64,000 bases of DNA from Betaproteobacteria bacterium UBA1934 (lineage in GTDB: Bacteria > Pseudomonadota > Gammaproteobacteria > Burkholderiales > Rhodocyclaceae), in the NCBI GenBank assembly GCA_002337055.1, contig DDFG01000004.1, positions 248,001 through 312,000 of the forward strand, read 5' to 3'. Position numbers and translations under genes: made by a program. Under the pieces are notes generated by a model. The model was given only the letters and a program-made list of their open reading frames with translations, was not told the DNA's origin and made no database searches. Shown in pieces: positions 1-8,658 of the stretch; position 1 is the first letter of the stretch; every line of letters starts with the position of its first letter.

Positions 1-1226
1 GGGCTGCTGCTTTGCCAGACCCCGCCTTCGGCATCGATAGACCCGAGCAGCCCGTTCAAGGCATGCACCGCCATTGCGGCGTAGGTGCCACGCGGCGACA
101 TCGCGACGCCCGGCCCCATCCAGACCGCCGTTTTCGGCGCCGCCTTGCCCATGGCGCGTGCGACACGGACGATCTGCTCCGCCGGGATCAGTGTTTCCTT
201 CTCGCCCCAGGCGGGCGTGCAATCCTTTAGTTCCAGATTCCACCATTTGACGAGGCCAAAGGTTTCCTTCTCATCAAACGCGGTTTCATCGACGGCTTTG
301 CGGGCGACGAAGAGATTCTTGCCATCCTTGAAATCACCGACGAACTCGCGATTCCACAGCCCCTCGGTCAGCAGCACGTGCGCCATCGCGCCCGCCAGCG
401 CGCCATCCGCACCAGGCCTGACCGGCAACCATTCGTGGGCCTTGGAGGCCACATTGGAAAGACGGGGATCGACAGCAATGACCGTGCCGCGCGCCACGAT
501 TTCATGGAAACGGTTGATGGTATTGGGCACCATGCGGTTCGAGGCGAGCGGATCGGTTCCCCACAGCACCAGACATTGCGTCTTTTCGAGGTCGTAATCG
601 CGGTAGCCGAAAAAGCCCTGAGTCAGGCCCGGCCCCATCTTCTCGGCTTCGGCACAAATTGCGCTATGCGAGAAGTATTGGGGCGTGCCGAACACCTTGG
701 GCAACGTTCCGTACAGCAGATCGGTCGAGGTCGACGAATAGCGGCCGCGCATGTACATCAGTTTGTGCGCCTCGCCCGCCTGGCGCAGCGCCATCATCTT
801 GTCGGCCACGGCGTCGAGCGCTTCATCCCACGAAATGGGCACGAACTTCGGGTCGATGCCGCGTCCCTTGACGGGGTTCGTCCGCTTCATCGGCATCTTG
901 ATGCGGTCGGGATCGTACAGCTGTTGCGGAATCAGATGCCCGCGCGGGCAGCAATATCCGTGATTGGTCTTGGACAGCGGATTGCCGCGAACGCGGGTGG
1001 CCCGCCCGTTCTGAACATAAATCTGAATGGCGCACCACTGCGTGCAGCCCTGACAGGTACTCCCCACCCATTCGCCAACAGCGACCTTACTTGGCCGGGC
1101 CTTGCGCGGCACCAACGCATTGGTTGCCGGCGCGCCCGCCAAGGCCGCGGCAGACACGCCGCCCGCAGCCAGCCAACCCAGGGAGACCGCAGATCCCATG
1201 ATGAAACTTCTTCTCGACAATCTCAT
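1..1226 (-). CDS. ArrA-like molybdopterin oxidoreductase (respiratory arsenate reductase clade), 3' end outside window
   Basis: The reading frame is open from an ATG at 1226 to the window edge, so about 408 N-terminal residues are visible. They start with a twin-arginine signal (SRRSFIMG) followed by a hydrophobic stretch, so the enzyme should be exported folded to the periplasm. A C-x2-C-x3-C...C cluster (C58, C61, C65, C92 or C93) is the N-terminal 4Fe-4S site of the DMSO reductase superfamily. The motif RGRY at about residues 160-163, a likely Mo-ligand Cys in SHSAICAEA, and long similarity to remembered ArrA sequences point to respiratory arsenate reductase; ArxA instead has GRGW. Antimonate or selenate reductases of the same clade are the alternatives. 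The start has a GAGGAA ribosome site 5 bases upstream. The subunit B gene would lie outside the window. Confidence 0.7.
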   Translation of the reverse strand, partial: MRLSRRSFIMGSAVSLGWLAAGGVSAAALAGAPATNALVPRKARPSKVAVGEWVGSTCQGCTQWCAIQIYVQNGRATRVRGNPLSKTNHGYCCPRGHLIPQQLYDPDRIKMPMKRTNPVKGRGIDPKFVPISWDEALDAVADKMMALRQAGEAHKLMYMRGRYSSTSTDLLYGTLPKVFGTPQYFSHSAICAEAEKMGPGLTQGFFGYRDYDLEKTQCLVLWGTDPLASNRMVPNTINRFHEIVARGTVIAVDPRLSNVASKAHEWLPVRPGADGALAGAMAHVLLTEGLWNREFVGDFKDGKNLFVARKAVDETAFDEKETFGLVKWWNLELKDCTPAWGEKETLIPAEQIVRVARAMGKAAPKTAVWMGPGVAMSPRGTYAAMAVHALNGLLGSIDAEGGVWQSSS

Positions 1227-1456
1227 GTCAATTCCTCGCGAATGACTGAACAAAGGGTCCGGCGCTTGTATCGCCAGTCCCGAATACCGTAGTAACTGCA
1301 AGGAATGCGCCAATCCCGGCCACGGTCTGGCGCAGGCTGGATGGAACGATCATTGCTCACCCGACAACGCGCGCGCAGCCTGGCTTCGCAGGCACCCGTC
1401 GTTTGGCGTACAGTAAGGCCCATTCACCCGCTACGGCATCACGCGCGTTACCGTTT

Positions 1457-2983
1457 ATGGACATCACCTCATCCACGCCTCCAATTGCGTTACCAATCGG
1501 TAACATCCGACGCCGTCTCCTCTTGCGGGGTATGGCGTCCGGCCTTCTGTTGACCGGCGTGGGCGCAAGCGGAACGGCACTGGCCGGCCGCCCGCTGCGT
1601 TTCGGCATGACGCCCGCTTTCCTCAACAACCAGCACACTTTGCTTGGCGATTGGCAGACCTATCTGGAAAAGACGACCGGCGGCCAGTTCGAATTCGTTC
1701 AGCGCGACAGCTATCGGGAAACGATGGATCTGCTGATGCAAGGCAAGCTCGATTTCGCCTGGCTCTGCGACTACCCCTTCGTCTATTTGAAGGATCTGGT
1801 GCGGCTGCTGGCTGTCCCGCTCAACCAGGGTCGTCCGACTTATCGCTCATACCTGATCACCCAGGCAACCGACCCGGCGCGCAAGAGCATGGCCGATTTC
1901 AAAGGGACTGTCTTTGCCTACGCCGACCCCTACTCCAACACCGGTTATCTGGCCCCCCGCTATCGCATTCGCGAACTGGGCGACAATCCGGCCACATTCT
2001 TCCGCAAGACCTTTTTCACCTGGTCCCACCGCAAGGTCGTCGAGGCGGTCGCCAAGGGCTACGCCGATGGTGGCGCAGTCGATAGTTTCATCCGGGATTC
2101 GCTCGCCCGCGTCAAACCGGAACTGGTTGCGCGTACCCGCATCGTCGAGCGTTCTCAAGAGTTTGGCTTTCCGCCCATCGTGGCGCACCGCGGCGTGCCT
2201 CAGGCGACCTACGCCCTGCTCCAGCGCACCTTGCTCGGCATGAGCAGCGATATCAAAGACCTTTCAATTCCCGACCAACTCAAACGAATGAGAGCTTATT
2301 GCGAGGCTCATGATTTTCGAATTCTGGACGAGTATGTCGACGAAGGGCGAACAGCAACCGACGACAACCGCCCTGCGTTCCAAGCCATGCTCCATCGGGT
2401 TACCGACCAGAGCGAGCGAGTGCATGCGATTGTTGTCCACTCCTTTTCACGCGCCCACCGAAATGTGACCGACCTTGCACTGTACCTACGCAAGCTCCGA
2501 GCAGTCGGCACCCGACTGGTTTCCGTTACTCAGGATGTGGATGAAAGCCCTATTGGGAAATTTGTAACGCTTTTCTACGGCTTGGTTGATGAGATGAACT
2601 CGGCGGAGAACTCCAAGCATGTTAAGCGAGCCCTGGAGGAGAACGCACGTCGAGGCTATTTCAACGGTAGCAAGCCACCCTATGGATACAAGGCGGTAGA
2701 AACTAAGGTTGTCGGACGAACCGGTTATCGCAAAATCCTCGCCATTAACGAAGAAGAGGCAGGAATCGTTCGTGAAATCTATGACCTCTACGAAGGGCTC
2801 GCTCCATCCGGCCAGATGGGCATGAAGAAAATCGTGGAGCACCTAAACGCTAAATGCCTTCGCAGAGGACAACTCTGGAGCGTGCAAAAGGTACAAAGGA
2901 TTCTGAGTGACCCGGTCTACACCGGCGCATATAACTTTGGGGCACGAACCTGGAGCCCGACCACCAATGACGAGGAGGAGTAA
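1457..2983 (+). pseudogene. Chimeric ORF: 5' part of a PhnD-like binding-protein gene fused to a serine recombinase lacking its catalytic N-terminus
   Basis: Residues 1 to about 265 are a periplasmic phosphate/phosphonate-type (PhnD/AioX/ArxX-like) binding protein with an N-terminal signal (RRRLLLRG then a hydrophobic run ending ALA). Such proteins often sit beside arsenic oxidoreductase genes as sensors. After TLLGMSSD, near base 2250, the sequence changes without a stop into a large serine recombinase: IKDLSIPDQLKRM, then the rest of the resolvase domain and the Recombinase domain (GYFNGSKPPYGYK, WSVQKVQRILSDPVYTG). The first 15 to 20 recombinase residues, which carry the catalytic serine, are absent, and the binding protein has lost its C-terminus. 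Both halves are therefore probably non-functional. An upstream start at 1403 is possible. Base composition becomes visibly more AT-rich after the junction. Confidence 0.75.
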
Positions 2984-3807
2984 TCATGGCGAATCAAGAC
3001 GAGAAATCATACGTCTCTGTAGCAGTACCGGTCATCATTGAAAAAGAGCGTTTCGACAGAGTAGGGGTCAGAAGAGCGGCCCGAGCGCCGCGCAACACAC
3101 CGCCGTTACATGTCACCCCCAAGACGTTGCTGACCGGCCTGTGCCGCTGCGGATACTGTAAATCGTCAATGCACATCACCACCGGGAAAAGCGGGCGTTA
3201 TCGCTATTTGAAATGCAATCGGCGAAGCACCATTTCTGGGTCAATTTGCGGCAGCCGTAATGTTCCATACGAACGCTTCGAGAGGCTTTTAGTGCATTCG
3301 ATAATAGAGCGGATCCTAACTGAAAGCCGGATAACAGCCATTCTCGAAGATTGCCGCAGTCATGCTGAAAGAATTTCAAGCACACAAGGTACTGAACGCC
3401 GGCAGGTTACCGAAGCAAAAACACAAGTGGAGCGTAAGCTAAAAAATCTCTACAAACTGGTCGAGGATGAAAAAGTGAAAATCGACAGCAGTCTGGGGCA
3501 GCGCATCCAAGCCTGGCAGGATGAACTGAAAGAGTTAACTGTGAAGCTGAATAGCATCAAAGTCCCCGTCTCACTACCCAAGAACATTTTGGAAAGCATC
3601 AACGTGGGGACGTTTAAATCGGCGGTAACTACGCTTTTAGAAGACACTGATAGCGATGATGCCAAAGCCTTCATCCGCCTCATCATCGCCGAGATTCACA
3701 TCTACGCTGAAGAGGTCACTGTCTCCGGCCCCAATCTGGGGCTGCTGGAGGCCGCTCTGACTCACACGAAGGCAACCGTATCTACGGTGCCTTCATTTAT
3801 GAGTAAT
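2251..3807 (+). mobile_element. Remnant of a serine-recombinase integrative element abutting tRNA-Ser
   Basis: The segment from the fusion junction near 2251 to the 3' end of the tRNA-Ser gene holds only the two recombinase ORFs and is visibly more AT-rich than its flanks. An integrase gene ending at the 3' end of a tRNA is the usual layout of an integrated island. The simplest inference is an island that entered at this tRNA and later suffered a deletion that removed the recombinase start and the 3' end of the binding-protein gene. No direct repeat of the tRNA 3' end was found in the window, so the other attachment site is not located. Confidence 0.5.
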
Positions 3808-3879
3808 TGGCGGAGAGGGCGGGATTCGAACCCGCGTTGGGATATTATCCCAAACACGCTTTCCAGGCGTGCGACTTAA
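2986..3879 (+). CDS. Serine recombinase C-terminal part (zinc ribbon and coiled coil)
   Basis: This 297-residue frame continues the recombinase of the preceding ORF in a different reading frame. It starts 3 bases after that ORF's stop, with a GAGGAG ribosome site in the stop region (GGAGTAATCATGG). It contains the zinc beta-ribbon (CRCGYC then YLKC...ICG), a charged coiled coil (about residues 130-195) and a C-terminal tail. The last residues (WRRGRDSNPRW) are the antisense translation of the tRNA-Ser gene, so the biologically meaningful protein ends near base 3805. Either a frameshift split one gene, or the two halves are translated by coupled re-initiation. With the catalytic serine missing upstream, recombination activity is not expected from this copy. 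Confidence 0.7.
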   Translation: MANQDEKSYVSVAVPVIIEKERFDRVGVRRAARAPRNTPPLHVTPKTLLTGLCRCGYCKSSMHITTGKSGRYRYLKCNRRSTISGSICGSRNVPYERFERLLVHSIIERILTESRITAILEDCRSHAERISSTQGTERRQVTEAKTQVERKLKNLYKLVEDEKVKIDSSLGQRIQAWQDELKELTVKLNSIKVPVSLPKNILESINVGTFKSAVTTLLEDTDSDDAKAFIRLIIAEIHIYAEEVTVSGPNLGLLEAALTHTKATVSTVPSFMSNWRRGRDSNPRWDIIPNTLSRRAT

Positions 3880-3898
3880 ACCACTCATCCACCTCTCC
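3808..3898 (-). tRNA. tRNA-Ser (anticodon GGA)
   Basis: On the minus strand the 91-base sequence folds as a class II tRNA. The acceptor stem is GGAGAGG paired with CCTCTCC, there is an encoded CCA end, a GGTTCGAATCC T-arm, a long variable arm and the anticodon loop CTGGAAA with anticodon GGA. The genomic CCA touches the end of the recombinase remnant, as expected if this tRNA was the integration target. The tRNA itself looks intact. Confidence 0.95.
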
Positions 3899-3944
3899 GG
3901 AAGGCGGGCATTTTAGCAGAAGCCCCGCCGGGGTCAATGAAATT

Positions 3945-4598
3945 CTATCCCCTGCCAAGCCAGCGGCGCCGGCCCTCGATCTCGCGCAGCTTGCGCGGCG
4001 TGTCGATGCCGCGCCGGGTTGCTTCGGCCTGCGCGGCGAGAAAGAGTCTCGCCACCGCTACGGCGTCGGACATGGCCTGGCGACGCCCCGGCAGGCGTAT
4101 GGCGAAGGATTGCAGCCAGTCGTCGAGCGTGCCGGTGCCGGCGGTTTGCCCGAACAGTTCCGGCAATACCCAGGCGAGGTCGATCCAGGCGGGCGCGAAG
4201 TCGATGCCGAGATGCTCGTTCAATGCACGATGCAAAAAGGCGTCGACAAAGGCCGCCTGAAAAGTCAGCAACGGCGCTTTGCCAAGATAGGCCAGCAAGG
4301 CCGCCAACCCTTCCGCCGCGCCTGATTCCCCGGCGCCCGGCAAATCGAAGGCGGCGACATCTCCCGCGCCGATGGCGCCTTGCGATACCCCGACCGCCGC
4401 AACGTCCGTCAGACGGTCGATGCCCGGTCGCAGGCCCGTGGTGGCGATGTCGAGACTCACGTAGCGCACCAGGGTGTGCGGCGCGTCTTCGTTCTCCGGC
4501 GGGGCGTTGCGCCAGACGTCGAGCGCCGCCGAGGCAACCGGACCGAGTTGCAGGGCCGGCACGCCGAGCGCGCCGCGCATTTTGCCGATGTCTTGCAT
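3945..4598 (-). CDS. Degenerate DnaQ/PolC-like exonuclease-family protein
   Basis: The 217-residue protein has the DEDD exonuclease layout but altered catalytic positions. Exo I reads LDIATTG (D50, A52) where the family has D-x-E-T-T-G. Exo II reads TFQAAFVDAFL instead of GHNAAFDxxFL. Exo III reads RRQAMSDA, with arginine where the catalytic histidine is expected. Metal binding for hydrolysis is therefore likely lost or changed. It is the last gene of the acetate-sensor operon, 2 bases after the DUF294 gene, and accompanies a second exonuclease domain in the same operon that is intact. A regulatory or scaffold role is inferred, not shown. The fold assignment is secure; the activity is not. 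Confidence 0.7.
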   Translation of the reverse strand: MQDIGKMRGALGVPALQLGPVASAALDVWRNAPPENEDAPHTLVRYVSLDIATTGLRPGIDRLTDVAAVGVSQGAIGAGDVAAFDLPGAGESGAAEGLAALLAYLGKAPLLTFQAAFVDAFLHRALNEHLGIDFAPAWIDLAWVLPELFGQTAGTGTLDDWLQSFAIRLPGRRQAMSDAVAVARLFLAAQAEATRRGIDTPRKLREIEGRRRWLGRG

Positions 4599-4600
4599 GC

Positions 4601-6535
4601 TTATCCTGTCTGGTAGTCGAGTTTGAGGCGCAATTGCAGTTTTTTGGCTTGCTTGAACGCTTCTTTCAGGATGCGGCGATCCAGCTCGTTCAGGCTATCC
4701 GGCGCCATCAGGTTGGCATTGCCATGAGGAGCGGCGCCTTCTTCAGGCTGATGGCGCAGACGCAGCATCTGGATGAAATCGAAAGCCTCCACCGCCGCTT
4801 CGACTTCATCCGCCCGCGAGTTCAGGCGGGCGGCGGCCTGCTTCAGGCGCTGGGCGGTGTTGGTGCTGCCGACCCCGGTGGCCAGCGCGAAAATGCGCGC
4901 AGCATCGACAAAGAGACGGGCGCCGTACTTCTTGAGATCGATCTTGCCGGGATGCCCCGGTTCGAGATCGGTGCGAAAGTCGCGGAAAGTCGCCAGCGGC
5001 GGTTCGACATCGAGGGCGTTGTGGGCCATGGCGCGCAGAAAAAGCGGCGTCGAGGTGGTGAGGTTGAGCAGATGGCGGCGCAGCCGCCCGGCCAGATCGA
5101 GCTTGCCGTGAATCGGGCGAAAATCGAAGAAGATGGTGGCGTTGAGCAGCGCGGTCGGTTCCGGGCTTTGCACCCAGGTCGAAAACTGCGCCTCCCACTC
5201 TTCGATGGTCAGGCACCAGGCCGGGTTGCTCGCCATGATCTGGCCCTGGCAGAGCGGAAATCCGCAGCGGTCGAGGTCGCCGTTCACGGCGGTGGCGAAT
5301 TCGAGCAGCCGCAGCTTCAACTGGTCCCGATCCGTGAAATCGTTGCAGACAAAGATGATTCCGTTGTCCTGATCGGTGGCAAAGGTCTGCTCGTCGCGGC
5401 CTTCCGACCCGAAGGCCAGCCAGCACCAGTCCACATCGAAGAGATCGTGCTGTTCAAGGTTGATGTCGAGCACGCGCCGGGTCAGCGCGTCGTTCAGCGC
5501 CGACACGAAGCGCGTCATCTGCGCCGAGCCGATGCCCTGCCCCAGCATGGCGCGGGCGAGGCGCCGCACGTCGGCCGCCGCCCGTTGCAGACCGGCGATG
5601 TCGCGCGCCGCCTCGATGGCCTGCCGAATCTGCCAGGGGCTGCTGCGTTGCAGCGCGACCAGATCCCGCTCGGAGACCACCCCGGTCAGCCGACCATCGG
5701 CATCCACCACCAGAATGTGGCGAATACCGTGCGCCGCCATGGCCAGCACGGCATCGTAAGCAGTGGCATGCTCGGAGAGCGTGTGCGGCTTGATGGACAT
5801 GACATCGCCCAGCGTCCGCTCCTCGATCGGGTCGCCGAGCACGACGCGATCGAGCACGTCGTGGCGGGTGAAGATGCCGATGGGGCGTCGCTCGCCATCC
5901 ACCACAGCGACAGAACCCACATGGCGGGCTGACATCTGTTCCAGCGCGGCGCGCAAGGGCGTGTCCGGCTGAACGGCGAGCGGGTCGCGCGCGCCCAGTT
6001 CGGTCAGCGGCGAATGCAGCGTCCGCTGCTCGCCGCTGCGCCGTGCCGAGAGCGTTTGCAGGCTTTGCCGCGCCTCGCTCAACTGGCTCGCCAGCGTGCG
6101 CGCACAGTCATGCGCCAACTCGGGGCTGGCCGCCAGCACCGCGTGAAAATGCGCCGCGCTCAGACGGTAGCCATAACAATCTTCCAGCGCCTGATAGATC
6201 GCGTCGGCCGGCTGCTGCGCCAGCAGCGGCGCCAAGGGGAAATGGGCCCCGGTTTCCAGCACGGTTTCGGGCTCTTCGTTCAAGGGCCGGCGCCGGACAC
6301 TGCCTTGTTCGATCAAGATCAGCGCGGCGGCCGGCCCGTTGTCCGGCCCCATGATCTCGGCGCCCGCCGAGTAGAACACGTGTTCGAGGTGACGGCACAT
6401 CAGTGCCTGGGCGTCGGCGTTCATGGCGGCGAACGGGTGCACCTGTGCCAGAAAGGGCGCGGAGAGGGCCGCCAGGCGGCTCTGCCCGAGACTCTGCATC
6501 GCGGTGGCGACATCGGTTTGGCTGTGTATGGTCAT
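4601..6535 (-). CDS. Cyclic-nucleotide-binding-like, CBS-pair, DUF294 nucleotidyltransferase-like protein
   Basis: The 644-residue cytoplasmic protein has four parts in order: a cNMP-binding-like domain (about 25-145), a tandem CBS pair (about 170-290), a DUF294 GlnD-like nucleotidyltransferase domain with GSEGRDEQ and TDQDNGI (about 365-395), and a DUF294 C-terminal substrate-binding helical domain. CBS pairs bind adenine nucleotides; the transferase target is unknown for the family. The ATG overlaps the stop of the upstream exonuclease gene (ATGA at 6532-6535), which indicates translational coupling. Homologues commonly sit with CrbS-type kinases and DnaQ-like exonucleases near acs, so a role in acetate or carbon sensing is inferred from context. 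Confidence 0.85.
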   Translation of the reverse strand: MTIHSQTDVATAMQSLGQSRLAALSAPFLAQVHPFAAMNADAQALMCRHLEHVFYSAGAEIMGPDNGPAAALILIEQGSVRRRPLNEEPETVLETGAHFPLAPLLAQQPADAIYQALEDCYGYRLSAAHFHAVLAASPELAHDCARTLASQLSEARQSLQTLSARRSGEQRTLHSPLTELGARDPLAVQPDTPLRAALEQMSARHVGSVAVVDGERRPIGIFTRHDVLDRVVLGDPIEERTLGDVMSIKPHTLSEHATAYDAVLAMAAHGIRHILVVDADGRLTGVVSERDLVALQRSSPWQIRQAIEAARDIAGLQRAAADVRRLARAMLGQGIGSAQMTRFVSALNDALTRRVLDINLEQHDLFDVDWCWLAFGSEGRDEQTFATDQDNGIIFVCNDFTDRDQLKLRLLEFATAVNGDLDRCGFPLCQGQIMASNPAWCLTIEEWEAQFSTWVQSPEPTALLNATIFFDFRPIHGKLDLAGRLRRHLLNLTTSTPLFLRAMAHNALDVEPPLATFRDFRTDLEPGHPGKIDLKKYGARLFVDAARIFALATGVGSTNTAQRLKQAAARLNSRADEVEAAVEAFDFIQMLRLRHQPEEGAAPHGNANLMAPDSLNELDRRILKEAFKQAKKLQLRLKLDYQTG

Positions 6536-8658
6536 CAGTATTTCACCCGTGCCAGATAAGTCTGCCGCGATGCTTCCAGCGCCTGGCGGAGCGTCACGAC
6601 GCCGTTTTCCGCCAGCAGGGGCAGCAGCTTGAGAAAGATTTCGCCGGTGGCCATGGCATCTTCAAGCGCGCGATGCCGCACTTCGATGCCGACGCCCAAG
6701 CGCTCCGCAATCGCTTCCAGACGATGCGATTCCTGAGCGGGATGCAGCACCGCCGAAAGCAGCAGGGTGTCGAGCACGGGCATGGTGAAAGCAACGCCGA
6801 TGTCGGCTTCCTTCAGTTGCAGAAAGCGCATGTCGAACGCAGCGTTGTGCCCGACCAGCACCGTCTCCGCGCAGAAGGAATGGAAGGCCGGCAGGGCCAC
6901 CCTGGCAACGGGCTGCCCTTGCAGCATGGCGTCGTCAATGCCGTGGATAGCCACGCTCTCGGGCCGGATGGCGCGCTGTGGGTCGATCAGCTGATCGTAG
7001 GTTTCCTGCCGCAGCAGCCGCCCGTTGACGATGCGCACCGCGCCGATCTGGATGATTTCGTCGCCGTTGGAAGGTTCGAGGCCGGTGGTTTCGGTATCGA
7101 ACACCGAATAGGTCAGCTCCGCGAGCGGGCGATCGAGGTCGATACCGCCGCCGGCCTGCGCGAACAGATCGAAATCGTAATATTCCGGCCTGCCCTCGCC
7201 CGCCATCTCCGGCAGGTCGCTGGCCATGTCGGGAGTCGCCATCGGCAACATCAGGCGGAAACAGGCCTCGAACGCCGCTTTTTCGCGCTGGCACCAGAAT
7301 TCGCCGCCATGCCGCTCGATCACATCGCGCAGGGTCATCGGCGTGCTGTCGCCACCGGCCTGCATCGCTTCCAGTTCCCAGGCGTAGAAGGTTTCGGGCG
7401 AGACGTTGGAGCCCATCCAGACCAGATCGAGACAGGCATAGCGTCCCTCTGCCCCCAGACGCAGGCGCAAGTCGCGGATGTTGTAATGTTCCTTGAGGCG
7501 CTCGGCGACAAAGGCAATGGCGAAAATCAGGGCATAGCTGTCGACACGAATCCAGATGGTGTCATCCACCTGTTCCAGGCGGGTCGGCAAGCCGACCTTG
7601 TCTTCGACCCGGCGCGCCGCCGCCGCCACGATGTCGACGCCCAAGGCATCTTCCAGCGGCCAGCGCGATTTCAGCGAACCGGCAAAACGCTCAAGAGTGG
7701 CCTCCAGCTTGTGGCCCATCTTGGCGGCCTCGCCGTTGGCGATGGCAACGAAGCGTTCGCGTTCGAGCGCTTCCATGTCCGGATAGTCGGCCAGATTGGT
7801 CACGGCGGCGCGGATAACTGCCAGCGAGCCGCGCGAGCCTTCGGTCAGGTCGTGAATGATCTGGTCGCGCACGGCCTCCTGTTCCATGTTGCGGGTGATG
7901 TTTTCGATGCTGAGCACATAACCCGACACTTCCGGCGGCTGCCCGGCCAGCACGGGCACCAGTTGCACGCGCAGCAAATGGCCAGCGGAGGTGGCCGTCA
8001 CGAAACTGGCCATGGCGACCTTGTTGGCCTTGCGCCGCTCGGCGGCGCTTTCCAGCGCGTGGTCGATCTGACTGCGGTCGAGCAAAGCGTAGATGGAGCG
8101 CCCCAGCCCGATCGGCGCCGACGAAAGCGCCCTGAGCTGCACGCGGGCACGATTGTTGTAAAGCAGCACGCGGCCCTCGCGGTTGCAGACCACCACGGCC
8201 TGCGCCAGTTCGGACATCAGCGCCGCCAGGCGATTGCGCTCCTCTTCGAGACGGCCCTTGGCTTCAGCGATCTGCGCCTCGACCTGTTCAGCGCGGGCAT
8301 CGCGCTGTTCCGCCAGATTGTTTGCAGCCTCGGCCAGCAGCCGGACTTCCGGCGGGCCTTCAGGCTGCACGCGCAGATTGCGGTTGGCGGAGAGCATCAT
8401 TCGCAGGTGTTCGGCCATGCGCAACAAACCCTGAACATATTGCTGGAACAGCCGACGCACGACGATCAGACCGGCAAAGAAGCCGACGGCAGTGAGAAAC
8501 GCGCCCAACGGCAGGCGCGGCACGATCAGCTGCACCAGCAGGTCGCGCTCGGCCGGCTTCATGTCCAGCCAGACCAGGGTCGCAGTCACCAGGAAGGGGC
8601 CGGTGACGAGCAAGCCGAGAATGACGACGGCGAGCAGAAAACGGGTGCGGGCGTTCAT
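6535..8658 (-). CDS. Membrane PAS sensor fused to an intact DnaQ-like 3'-5' exonuclease domain
   Basis: The 707-residue protein starts with two membrane segments (about residues 7-28 and 48-66), then a HAMP-like or coiled linker, a PAS-like domain (about 130-250), a degenerate kinase-like region, and a C-terminal exonuclease from residue 515. The exonuclease has all DEDD motifs: D521-T-E523, HNAAFD (604-609) and H662 with D667. No proper H-box phosphorylation motif was seen in the kinase-like region. The start at 8658 is chosen because the ATG overlaps the receiver gene stop (ATGA). It lies in the acetate-sensor operon. A membrane-anchored exonuclease under PAS control could act on RNA, DNA or small oligonucleotides; the substrate cannot be told from sequence. 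Confidence 0.8.
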   Translation of the reverse strand: MNARTRFLLAVVILGLLVTGPFLVTATLVWLDMKPAERDLLVQLIVPRLPLGAFLTAVGFFAGLIVVRRLFQQYVQGLLRMAEHLRMMLSANRNLRVQPEGPPEVRLLAEAANNLAEQRDARAEQVEAQIAEAKGRLEEERNRLAALMSELAQAVVVCNREGRVLLYNNRARVQLRALSSAPIGLGRSIYALLDRSQIDHALESAAERRKANKVAMASFVTATSAGHLLRVQLVPVLAGQPPEVSGYVLSIENITRNMEQEAVRDQIIHDLTEGSRGSLAVIRAAVTNLADYPDMEALERERFVAIANGEAAKMGHKLEATLERFAGSLKSRWPLEDALGVDIVAAAARRVEDKVGLPTRLEQVDDTIWIRVDSYALIFAIAFVAERLKEHYNIRDLRLRLGAEGRYACLDLVWMGSNVSPETFYAWELEAMQAGGDSTPMTLRDVIERHGGEFWCQREKAAFEACFRLMLPMATPDMASDLPEMAGEGRPEYYDFDLFAQAGGGIDLDRPLAELTYSVFDTETTGLEPSNGDEIIQIGAVRIVNGRLLRQETYDQLIDPQRAIRPESVAIHGIDDAMLQGQPVARVALPAFHSFCAETVLVGHNAAFDMRFLQLKEADIGVAFTMPVLDTLLLSAVLHPAQESHRLEAIAERLGVGIEVRHRALEDAMATGEIFLKLLPLLAENGVVTLRQALEASRQTYLARVKY

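Noticed and set aside
378..1292. Long plus-strand reading frame over the start of the window
   Set aside because: It is antisense to the ArrA-like gene, whose frame carries conserved motifs and a Tat signal; the plus-strand protein has no recognisable features.
1490..1506. Inverted repeat GTTACC-AATC-GGTAAC near the start of the binding-protein gene
   Set aside because: It lies inside the signal-peptide coding region and is short; no evidence ties it to a regulator.
3810..3879. C-terminal end of the recombinase reading WRRGRDSNPRW
   Set aside because: This is the familiar antisense translation of a tRNA-Ser gene and should not be taken as protein sequence with a function.
4019..5932. 637-residue plus-strand reading frame, and similar long frames at 6403-8727, 20791-22893 and 34490-37762
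   Set aside because: They are complements of well-supported minus-strand genes in GC-rich DNA; the proteins are Arg/His/Gln-rich without domains.
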